Below the pieces are notes generated by a model, which was not told the DNA's origin, did no database searches, and was given only the letters and a program-made list of their open reading frames with translations. A DNA stretch of 7,588 nt from Paraglaciecola arctica (lineage in GTDB: Bacteria; Pseudomonadota; Gammaproteobacteria; Enterobacterales; Alteromonadaceae), in assembly GCA_003232445.1 (NCBI GenBank), contig QIJM01000331.1, positions 1 to 7,588 on the forward strand, written 5' to 3'. A program made the position numbers and the translations under genes. Every line of letters starts with the position of its first letter. Positions within the stretch are counted from its first letter, which is position 1. This document shows, piece by piece, positions 1 to 5,679 of this stretch.

Positions 1-36
1 GTTTTCTGGTGTGACTTCATCAGTGTGGTTAAACAT
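1..36 (-). CDS. 5' end of a further operon gene (12 codons, unidentified)
   Basis: An ATG at 36-34 opens a frame that stays open to the window edge and reads MFNHTDEVTPEN. It is preceded by a strong Shine-Dalgarno (AAGGGAGG, 47-40) and lies 32 nt after the stop of the di-haem cytochrome gene on the same strand, so it is probably the next gene of the redox operon. The 12 visible residues are hydrophilic with no signal-peptide character, which suggests a protein starting in the cytoplasm. Nothing in them identifies a family. Confidence 0.55.
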   Translation of the reverse strand, partial: MFNHTDEVTPEN

Positions 37-39
37 CGG

Positions 40-47
40 CCTCCCTT
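40..47 (-). promoter_or_regulatory. Shine-Dalgarno of the partial gene at the window edge
   Basis: The minus strand reads AAGGGAGG, then CCG, then ATG. Complementarity to the 16S rRNA tail is long, and the spacing is 3 nt from the last G or about 5 nt from the AAGGGA core. This site is the main reason for believing that a real gene starts at position 36. Confidence 0.55.
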
Positions 48-68
48 AACCAAATGAACGCAAAGTTA

Positions 69-749
69 CTACTTTCTTAGCTGTAAAATATACGTAACAA
101 CAGCGTTTATCTCTTCTTTAGACAATTGTTCTCCCCATGGTGGCATTTGACCCGACCGCCCTAATGATTCTCCCCCTTTTTCAACAATAAGTTTAAGATA
201 CGCTGCCGGCATCTGGCTTTTAGTCAAGTTAAAAGGTGGAGGAGACTTTATGACTCTTGACATCCTGCCGTCCCCCTCTCCATTTGCACCATGGCAAAGC
301 ACACATCGTGATTGAAAAGTAGAACGGCCTAGCCCTTTTTTGTCTTCCAAAGTAGTGGAATATTGTTTAAGCATTTCAAAGTGTTTGGCCGGAAATTTTC
401 GTAAATTGTCAACAAACATCGTCACCGACTGTATCTCAGTCCAAGTCAATTCATTTCCCATTGGAGGCATATATGTACTGATGTTAGATAAAATCCCCCC
501 ATACACGATGGCATCACGAATTTCTTCAGTCGTTTTGGCTTTGTTAGCAGTCATAATATTTGTATTAGGGTAGTCTTTTATTTTTAAAGGTATTTCACCT
601 TCGCCCATTCCCTGCGCCCCATGACACAATACACAACGTTTCCAAAAAACTGACGCTCCACTTTCAACCGTAGGTATGGTGTCATCGGACTGTTGAGAAT
701 AAACGATATTTATACTCATCAATAAAACCAGAGCTAATAGAAATTTCAC
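69..749 (-). CDS. Exported di-haem cytochrome c (two class I cytochrome c domains)
   Basis: The 226-aa protein should act as a periplasmic electron carrier. It opens with a hydrophobic signal peptide (residues 1-18, probable cleavage after VYS). It carries two covalent haem sites, both CVLCH, at residues 39-43 and 149-153. Candidate axial methionines lie in MPPM (94-97) and QMPPW (202). The two halves resemble each other (RCVLCHGAxGxGxG; MPPxGxxLxxxEI), so the protein is a tandem duplication of a cytochrome c fold, in general layout like the cytochrome c4 group. The start is GTG at 749, chosen because AGGGAG (762-757) sits 7 nt upstream and the signal peptide begins there. The gene ends with tandem stops, TAG then TAA. 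It follows the copper-protein gene by 36 nt and could pass electrons between that protein, the peroxidase and a membrane partner. The fold is secure; the partner is inferred. Confidence 0.93.
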   Translation of the reverse strand: MKFLLALVLLMSINIVYSQQSDDTIPTVESGASVFWKRCVLCHGAQGMGEGEIPLKIKDYPNTNIMTANKAKTTEEIRDAIVYGGILSNISTYMPPMGNELTWTEIQSVTMFVDNLRKFPAKHFEMLKQYSTTLEDKKGLGRSTFQSRCVLCHGANGEGDGRMSRVIKSPPPFNLTKSQMPAAYLKLIVEKGGESLGRSGQMPPWGEQLSKEEINAVVTYILQLRK

Positions 750-756
750 AGTTTGA

Positions 757-762
757 CTCCCT
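757..762 (-). promoter_or_regulatory. Shine-Dalgarno deciding a GTG start
   Basis: The minus strand has AGGGAG followed 7 nt later by GTG at 749. No in-frame ATG occurs before the signal peptide, so this site supports the GTG as the true start of the di-haem cytochrome gene. Confidence 0.6.
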
Positions 763-785
763 AAAAAGAGTTTATTAAGTGATGG

Positions 786-1103
786 CTACTCTACATTGAC
801 CACCATCTTCATATTAGGATGAATAGCGCATTCCACCTCAATTTTCCCTGCATCTTCAAACTCTACTTCTTTAAACTCACCTTGCGGGAAAGATCCAAGG
901 TCAAAAAACTTGGTATCCGACAAGCTAAAAACATTATGAAAGAAGGAGTCTTTATTAATAAATTTGATCTTATCACCTTTCTTAATGGTAATTTCTTTAA
1001 CCGTAAACTCCTTATTAAGTTGTCCGACTTCATGCTCTGCCGCAAGCACAGAAAAGCACAGTGAGAAAGGTATCAAGGTACAAAAAACAGTCATTTTTCT
1101 CAT
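786..1103 (-). CDS. Small periplasmic cupredoxin, amicyanin/plastocyanin-like type 1 copper protein
   Basis: The 105-aa protein is probably a soluble blue-copper electron carrier in the periplasm. Residues 1-22 form a signal peptide ending VLAA, leaving a mature chain of about 83 residues, at the small end for a single cupredoxin domain. The type 1 copper ligands are visible: His56 in FFHNV, then Cys92, His95 and Met98 in the CAIHPNM motif near the C-terminus. The close Cys-x2-His-x2-Met spacing is the one seen in amicyanin and pseudoazurin-type proteins, and such genes are often labelled 'methylamine utilization protein' although no mau structural genes are present here. AGGAG lies 8 nt before the ATG and overlaps the stop codon of the upstream peroxidase gene (11 nt gap), so translation of the two is probably coupled. 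It plausibly donates electrons to, or accepts them from, the neighbouring haem proteins. A second in-frame ATG at codon 4 is a possible alternative start. Confidence 0.92.
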   Translation of the reverse strand: MRKMTVFCTLIPFSLCFSVLAAEHEVGQLNKEFTVKEITIKKGDKIKFINKDSFFHNVFSLSDTKFFDLGSFPQGEFKEVEFEDAGKIEVECAIHPNMKMVVNVE

Positions 1104-1114
1104 TGGGTTAACTC

Positions 1115-2170
1115 CTAATTCTCAAGTGGTAAAATGGGTAAGGTAAAAGGTTGGGCTGGCGAGCTTAAACCTTTCATAAACTCAACAACGTCTTGAATTT
1201 CTCGGTCTGATAAGTTTGCTGGCTTAAAATTGGGTGACAAATTTGTTTTAACTATTCCACCCTTCACGTAATGTTTAACTAAATCAGTCAAAGTAGTTGC
1301 AGAGCCATCATGAAAATAAGGTGCAGTGTTCGCCGCTTCGCGCACTGTGGGCGTTTTGAACGCACCTTTCATCAGTCCTAAGGGGCGTTCGGTATAGCGG
1401 CCTAAGTCAGGGTTCTCTTCACCATATGAGGCTAAACCTATGTTATGAAAGCCATTTTCTGTAAAATTAGGTGCAGTATGACAAACGGCACAATTGCCTT
1501 TGTCAGGGTCGACAAACAATTTAAATCCGTTGATCTGTTGTTTGGTTAACGCCTTTTTATCTCCCGCTATCCACTTATCAAAATCAGAGGTACGGCTAAT
1601 GATAGTTCGTTCAAAGGAAGCGAGTGCTTTTGCAAGAGTTTCTTCCGCTATAGGCTCACCAGGAAATGCTTTGTTAAACATACTCGAATATTCACCATTA
1701 CTTTGTAAAAAAGCCATCAGCTTCGTCAAGTTCATATTCATTTCTTCGTGTGACATCATGGGGCCAATAGCTTGATCTTCTAACGATTTTTTTCTACCAT
1801 CCCACATTTGAATAGAGTTATATGCAGTATTAATAATGGTAGGAGAAGCCCGTTTTAACACGACACTTCGATTGCCTTTTGCCGTTGGTAGACCATCTGA
1901 CCAGCCAAACATAGGACTATGACATGTGGCACAGGACATATTGCCATCGCCACTCAAGCGAGGATCAAAAAACAAGGCCTTCCCAAGTTTAACCTTATCT
2001 TCGGTTATTGGATTGTCGTCGGGCACGGGTGGTACTTCTGGTAATAACCAATGCTGTAGAGATGGGTGACCCGCTTCAAAGCTTACATTGTCAAATTCGG
2101 CAGAAATAAGCGTTTGGCTAAAACACACACTAACGACTAACATCATTACAATCGAGATTAACTTTTTCAT
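1115..2170 (-). CDS. Periplasmic di-haem peroxidase, cytochrome c peroxidase / MauG family
   Basis: The 351-aa protein has a signal peptide (residues 1-24, ending LISA) and two haem c attachment sites, CATCH (80-84) and CAVCH (227-231), one per cytochrome domain as in bacterial CCP and MauG proteins. Further family marks are FFDPRLSGDG (67-76), MWDGR (122-126), a Gln133...Glu143 pair in the segment that carries the catalytic Gln/Glu of classical CCPs, and FKTPTVREAANTAPYFHDGS (271-290). Where classical CCPs have the axial Met of the high-potential haem, I place Tyr301 (VKHYVKGG), which is the MauG-like condition; this alignment was done by eye. The likely chemistry is reduction of H2O2, or peroxide-driven oxidation of a partner, using electrons from small carriers such as the adjacent cupredoxin and cytochrome. 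The start codon overlaps the chemoreceptor stop (ATGA), with AGGTG about 10 nt upstream. The family call is secure; the substrate is unknown. Confidence 0.94.
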   Translation of the reverse strand: MKKLISIVMMLVVSVCFSQTLISAEFDNVSFEAGHPSLQHWLLPEVPPVPDDNPITEDKVKLGKALFFDPRLSGDGNMSCATCHSPMFGWSDGLPTAKGNRSVVLKRASPTIINTAYNSIQMWDGRKKSLEDQAIGPMMSHEEMNMNLTKLMAFLQSNGEYSSMFNKAFPGEPIAEETLAKALASFERTIISRTSDFDKWIAGDKKALTKQQINGFKLFVDPDKGNCAVCHTAPNFTENGFHNIGLASYGEENPDLGRYTERPLGLMKGAFKTPTVREAANTAPYFHDGSATTLTDLVKHYVKGGIVKTNLSPNFKPANLSDREIQDVVEFMKGLSSPAQPFTLPILPLEN

Positions 2171-3822
2171 TTTTCGTCATCACCTGTTTTAAATTTTAAA
2201 ACCAATCCATCTAAGCGTAGAGCAGCAGCATGTAACTGCTTTGATTCATCACATAACGCTTCCATATCGCTATTAGTTGCATTAGATACATGATCTAACT
2301 TATGCAAGAATTCATTGATTTTCTTTACAAATTCAACCTGCTCTCCAAACCTCGTTTGTGCATCTGTGATAGATTGAATCGCATTTTTCGAGGCACTTAT
2401 ACTCTGCTCTGTACTGCCTGATACTTCTTCAAGCTTGGTAATATTGTCATCCAAATTGACAAAATTATCGTTAAAGGTTTTCACATTCCCTTCTACTCGG
2501 GTGTTCATTTCCACCGCAAGTTCTGAAATCTGACTCACAGCTTCGCTCGATCTATATGCCAATTGGCGAACTTCATCCGCCACAACAGCAAAACCTCTAC
2601 CTTGCTCACCTGCTCTGGCCGCTTCAATAGCCGCATTTAGTGCCAGCAAGTTAGTTTGTTCTGATATCGCATTTATAGTGTTAGTTATGTCTGATATTTT
2701 GCTCGCCGATTCAGCTAAATTTTTAGTGTTTTCCATCACCACTAAACTATCTTGTCTAAAAACCTGCAGTTTACTTAACCCTTGGTTGACTATATTACCC
2801 GTGAGTAAACTTTTCTCTGCTGACTGCTTGGCGAAATCGATACTCTCATCCAAGTCTTCATTTACTCGAATGGAAAGTGTACTCAATGTGTCTATTTGCT
2901 CGTTTAATAAAGCAATTTCGTTTTGGATCTGGGAAATACCGCCATTGGTTTTGCTTGAGTGGTGGGCAATCTTATCGGATGTATTATTAACGGATAGGGT
3001 CTCCTTACGTATCCCACTGACCACATTTTTAATCACCTGAATAGATTCATGCAAGGTGTATAGGGCAACATCTATTTCATTTCCTTCAGCCTCTACTGCG
3101 CCGGTTTGAGTCAAATCACCTTCTGAAAAACGTTTCATTCTCTGGTTCATTTGCTTCAATGAATTTGAAAGCTTAGCACTAGCAAGCCAACTAATGGCTA
3201 AAGATATAATCAAACAAACCACCAAAGTGATGGCCAATTGGTATGCCAACAAGCCGCTACTTTTTTGATGTTTCTCTACAACAGCTTTTAATTTTTCTTT
3301 CTCGATGGTAAGAATATCGACGGCTAGTTTTGCAATGCTTTCTCTTTGCCCCATGCTGGCCACCAACAATTCCATGGCTTTTTCATCTTTATTTCCTTTG
3401 CCAGCCCCTATAATTTGCATAGATACGGGTCGTAAAGCCGCAAACTCACTGATTAACAGATCTACTTTCTGTTCATCAGGAATTTTTTGTTTAAGGCTTG
3501 CCAATGATTCGTCAATAATGGAAAAGGATTTTATCGATTTTATGGCGTATGTTCTGATGTCACTAGACTTGCTACTTGCGACCAATGAAAGAGCTGATAC
3601 CTCAGCATTATGTATTGCATCAATAACGCTATTCGCTACCAACTGGCGATCCTTTACCTGCAAGATACCATCTAGAATTGACTGACTCTGACCCAACAGA
3701 GTGTAGATGCTGACTGACACTATACCCAAGGCAAAAAGGAAAGGGGGAACACCAATAAGAAACAGCCGCACTGACCATTTCATGTTTCTAAATATTGTGG
3801 TCACATTAAAACTCTTTATCAA
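2167..3822 (-). CDS. Methyl-accepting chemotaxis protein (transmembrane chemoreceptor)
   Basis: From a TTG at 3822 the product is 551 aa. Its layout is TM1 at about 17-43, a periplasmic sensor region at about 44-190, TM2 at about 191-214, HAMP at about 215-267, and a long coiled-coil signalling domain. The signalling tip (383-424) has the canonical motifs SEQTNLLALNAAIEAARAGE and GRGFAVVADEVRQLA, where CheA and CheW bind. The periplasmic part is mostly helical with no Cys and no CXXCH, so it is a four-helix-bundle-type sensor rather than a c-type haem sensor; the ligand is unknown. There is no NWETF-like CheR/CheB tether at the C-terminus (it ends GDDEK). The start is uncertain. TTG 3822 has GGAG 6 nt upstream; the frame extends to a TTG at 3834; the first ATG is at 3783 (MKWSVRLF), just before TM1, without a good ribosome site. 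The stop overlaps the peroxidase ATG by 4 bp, so this receptor is the first gene of the redox operon. Confidence 0.93.
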   Translation of the reverse strand: MIKSFNVTTIFRNMKWSVRLFLIGVPPFLFALGIVSVSIYTLLGQSQSILDGILQVKDRQLVANSVIDAIHNAEVSALSLVASSKSSDIRTYAIKSIKSFSIIDESLASLKQKIPDEQKVDLLISEFAALRPVSMQIIGAGKGNKDEKAMELLVASMGQRESIAKLAVDILTIEKEKLKAVVEKHQKSSGLLAYQLAITLVVCLIISLAISWLASAKLSNSLKQMNQRMKRFSEGDLTQTGAVEAEGNEIDVALYTLHESIQVIKNVVSGIRKETLSVNNTSDKIAHHSSKTNGGISQIQNEIALLNEQIDTLSTLSIRVNEDLDESIDFAKQSAEKSLLTGNIVNQGLSKLQVFRQDSLVVMENTKNLAESASKISDITNTINAISEQTNLLALNAAIEAARAGEQGRGFAVVADEVRQLAYRSSEAVSQISELAVEMNTRVEGNVKTFNDNFVNLDDNITKLEEVSGSTEQSISASKNAIQSITDAQTRFGEQVEFVKKINEFLHKLDHVSNATNSDMEALCDESKQLHAAALRLDGLVLKFKTGDDEK

Positions 3823-3842
3823 AATACACTCCAATATGTCAA
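3815..3842 (-). promoter_or_regulatory. Possible sigma-70 promoter for the chemoreceptor/redox operon
   Basis: The minus strand carries a perfect -35 hexamer, TTGACA (3842-3837), then a 16-nt spacer and GATAAA (3820-3815, 4 of 6 matches to TATAAT). If real, transcription would start near 3808, inside the longest possible reading frame, and translation would have to begin at GTG 3804 or ATG 3783 rather than TTG 3822. The -35 match is good and the -10 is mediocre, so this remains a candidate. Confidence 0.3.
3829..3832 (-). promoter_or_regulatory. Candidate Shine-Dalgarno for a TTG start of the chemoreceptor
   Basis: GGAG on the minus strand is followed 6 nt later by an in-frame TTG at 3822. 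It is the only recognisable ribosome site near the start of this gene. It competes with the promoter reading of the same bases, in which it would not be transcribed. Confidence 0.35.
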
Positions 3843-3971
3843 CCTGAGACGATGAGCATTTATTTTAAATATATTATTGCTTTGTTATTGTTTTGTGATT
3901 GCTTTGTGATTGCTTTGTTATAATTTGTCACAAAAATAAATATTTGCAATATGTTTTTAATCTCTACTCAC
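3835..3971. other. AT-rich intergenic region between the two gene blocks
   Basis: This is the only sizeable non-coding stretch between the two blocks. Besides the 11-bp repeats it contains a small palindrome, TTTGT-C-ACAAA (3924-3934). I found no GC-rich stem followed by a T-run on the minus strand, so no intrinsic terminator for the cyanophycin block can be supported; read-through or Rho-dependent termination is possible. No small open frame here has a convincing ribosome site. Confidence 0.6.
3876..3919. repeat. Four 11-bp tandem direct repeats in the intergenic gap
   Basis: Four consecutive 11-bp units occur on the plus strand: ATTGCTTTGTT (3876), ATTGTTTTGTG (3887), ATTGCTTTGTG (3898) and ATTGCTTTGTT (3909). 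They differ only at unit positions 5 and 11. A decayed fifth unit, ATAATTTGTC, follows at 3920. The period is close to one helical turn, so the units would face the same side of the DNA. They lie 34-77 bp upstream of the possible -35 box of the chemoreceptor operon and downstream of the Mur-ligase gene. They could be protein-binding sites or simple slippage products. Confidence 0.75.
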
Positions 3972-5663
3972 TTATTTATGTGAGCATTGGGTCAAATATT
4001 CGTGCACTTGTTCTCTATCTGTCAATACAAATAACAGAACCACATCGCCAGGTTGGGCAAAATCCATGGTGATTTTTGCGCCTTCTAAGGCATTAGAGGC
4101 ATGTTTAATGTGTTTTGAAGGGATATTTTTTTGATGTAAATATTGCTCAACAATTTTCGGAATTTCACCTATTTCACGCCCACGTAAATAATGCTCTAAT
4201 TCAGTTACGACATACAAACTTGCATCTAACTCGGTGACCGCATCGGTGAGATCGCGTATTTCGTCGTCACTTCTGTCCCCTCCATGGCTAAACATGGCGA
4301 TTTTACGCTTAGCGGGTAATTGATTAATGGTTTTTACTACCGCTCGCATACTGTGTTCATTGTGGGCAAAATCAACCAGTACCTTGATACCGTTAATATC
4401 GTAGATATTGCCTCTCCCTGGGTTATCTTCAGCGTTGTTACCGAAAGCCTTTAAGCCATCTCTAATCGCCTCTGTTGGCAAATTAAGGGCTTTAGACAAT
4501 CCCACTACACCCAATGCATTTTGTACATTGTGCTCAGCAGCACCATTAAGAGTCATGGGAACTTGCTCTAGTGAGGCAATATCTTCCTCTTCATTGCCCA
4601 TGGCATAAACAATATGATTATCACGAATAAATACTGCCACGCCACCTGATTTTACCTGGCTTTGGATCAAAGGATTATATTCGTCTGTGCTATACCAACA
4701 AATCTTTTGGTCGAGCTTTAATCCTTGCTCAATGACAAGCTCATTGTCAGCGTTTAACACTAAGGTACCTTGTGCATTTAGCCCCTTAGCCACCACAAAC
4801 TTGGTTTCAGCTAATTCTTCAACCATGTTAATACCGTACTGTCCCAAATGATCGCTCGCGACATTGGTAATTAGCGCCGCATCAACTGAATTAATGGGTA
4901 TGCCTCTTCTTAATATTCCACCACGCGCCACTTCTAAAAATGCTATTTCGGTACGCGGATCTCTGAGTAACATCCTTGCACCACCGGGGCCTGAATAGTC
5001 GCCCATATCAATGATGTCATCACCCACACGAATAAAATCAGTAGAAGTGATCCCAGCAATATACCCAGCGGCTTTAGCGATGTGCGACGCCAAACGCACG
5101 CTGGTTGATTTGCCATTTGTGCCTGTGATGAAAGCCCGTGGAATATCACGATATTTTTGCCATTCAATATCATTTAATTCAGGAAATGCACGAACAGGCC
5201 AAGTTTGCGATGACTTACCCATGCCTAGGCTGACTTCGTCATCATCGGTTATACAACTCACTCCATGCTTATGTGCTTCATCCATAAAAGAGATAAGTGC
5301 AGGGTTGAGTTCTTCGGCAAGTTCATCACGTAATTCATTTAGCCGTTGCTGCCAATTTGGCGTGGTTTCGCTTTTTAGCTCTGTAACACAGCAATGCCAA
5401 GCTAATTCAGCAAGGTCGCAAGCACAATAAAGCGCATCCATGGGCGCGCTGAGGGCTAAGTTTGCTCCTTCACTATGCAGACGATAGGTAGTTGGCTGTT
5501 GCCAACCAAACTCAGCTAACAACTTTACAATCCAACGTTGCCAAACATTCACTACTTTATTCTTGTCAATGTCGGCAATCAACACATCTAGAATGGCACC
5601 GGGGTGATCCCACAACAAGTTAGGCCCCGTTAAGCGCCTTGCTTCGTCTAGCTCTAATCGCAT
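3972..5663 (-). CDS. CphA-like Mur ligase paralogue lacking the ATP-grasp domain
   Basis: The 563-aa protein is cytoplasmic, with no signal peptide or TM segment. Residues 1 to about 140 resemble the CphA N-terminal domain, opening with the RxLxGPNLLW signature (10-18). A short stretch, VSLGMGKSSQTW (144-155), looks like the motif that introduces the ATP-grasp domain in CphA, but the roughly 300-residue ATP-grasp domain is absent. The chain passes within about 25 residues into a complete Mur-ligase module: P-loop GTNGKST (181-187), TSTD (206-209), EVARGGILRRG (244-254), NVASDHLGQYG (267-277), HNVQNA (378-383) and a C-terminal domain with VDFAHN (430-435) and GGDRSDDE (461-468). The central part is clearly paralogous to the same region of the upstream CphA. 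It should be an ATP-dependent amide-bond ligase acting on cyanophycin-like material, but substrate and reaction cannot be read from sequence. AAGGAAG (5679-5673), overlapping the cphA stop, precedes the ATG by 9 nt, so the two are probably coupled. Confidence 0.88.
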   Translation of the reverse strand: MRLELDEARRLTGPNLLWDHPGAILDVLIADIDKNKVVNVWQRWIVKLLAEFGWQQPTTYRLHSEGANLALSAPMDALYCACDLAELAWHCCVTELKSETTPNWQQRLNELRDELAEELNPALISFMDEAHKHGVSCITDDDEVSLGMGKSSQTWPVRAFPELNDIEWQKYRDIPRAFITGTNGKSTSVRLASHIAKAAGYIAGITSTDFIRVGDDIIDMGDYSGPGGARMLLRDPRTEIAFLEVARGGILRRGIPINSVDAALITNVASDHLGQYGINMVEELAETKFVVAKGLNAQGTLVLNADNELVIEQGLKLDQKICWYSTDEYNPLIQSQVKSGGVAVFIRDNHIVYAMGNEEEDIASLEQVPMTLNGAAEHNVQNALGVVGLSKALNLPTEAIRDGLKAFGNNAEDNPGRGNIYDINGIKVLVDFAHNEHSMRAVVKTINQLPAKRKIAMFSHGGDRSDDEIRDLTDAVTELDASLYVVTELEHYLRGREIGEIPKIVEQYLHQKNIPSKHIKHASNALEGAKITMDFAQPGDVVLLFVLTDREQVHEYLTQCSHK

Positions 5664-5672
5664 CAGTCGAAT

Positions 5673-5679
5673 CTTCCTT
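5673..5679 (-). promoter_or_regulatory. Shine-Dalgarno overlapping the cphA stop codon
   Basis: AAGGAAG overlaps the TAA that ends cphA and lies 9 nt before the ATG at 5663. The arrangement fits translational coupling and matched synthesis of CphA and its paralogue. Confidence 0.5.

Noticed and set aside
340..573. 77-aa plus-strand frame with a hydrophobic end
   Set aside because: Complement of the di-haem cytochrome gene; the hydrophobic end is a by-product of the opposite strand.
750..785. Short ACTC...GAGT inverted repeat near the cytochrome ribosome site
   Set aside because: Only four pairs with an 8-nt loop and AT-rich flanks; too weak to call a terminator or a translation-control hairpin.
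2678..3040. 120-aa open frame on the plus strand
   Set aside because: Antisense to the chemoreceptor signalling domain, which is intact and strongly conserved there.
3305..3685. 126-aa open frame on the plus strand
   Set aside because: Antisense to the periplasmic sensor domain of the chemoreceptor; hydrophobic Leu/Ser composition typical of the complement of helical coding sequence.
2239..3780. Chemoreceptor with a c-type haem sensor domain
   Set aside because: The periplasmic region has no CXXCH and no Cys at all, so covalent haem sensing is not supported.
3835..3971. Sigma-28 (flagellar/chemotaxis) promoter for the chemoreceptor
   Set aside because: TAAA-like boxes occur, but none has a GCCGATAA-like element at the proper spacing.
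5011..5430. 139-aa open frame on the plus strand
   Set aside because: It lies antisense within the Mur-ligase paralogue, whose motifs are continuous through the region. It has no family motif and no clear ribosome site.
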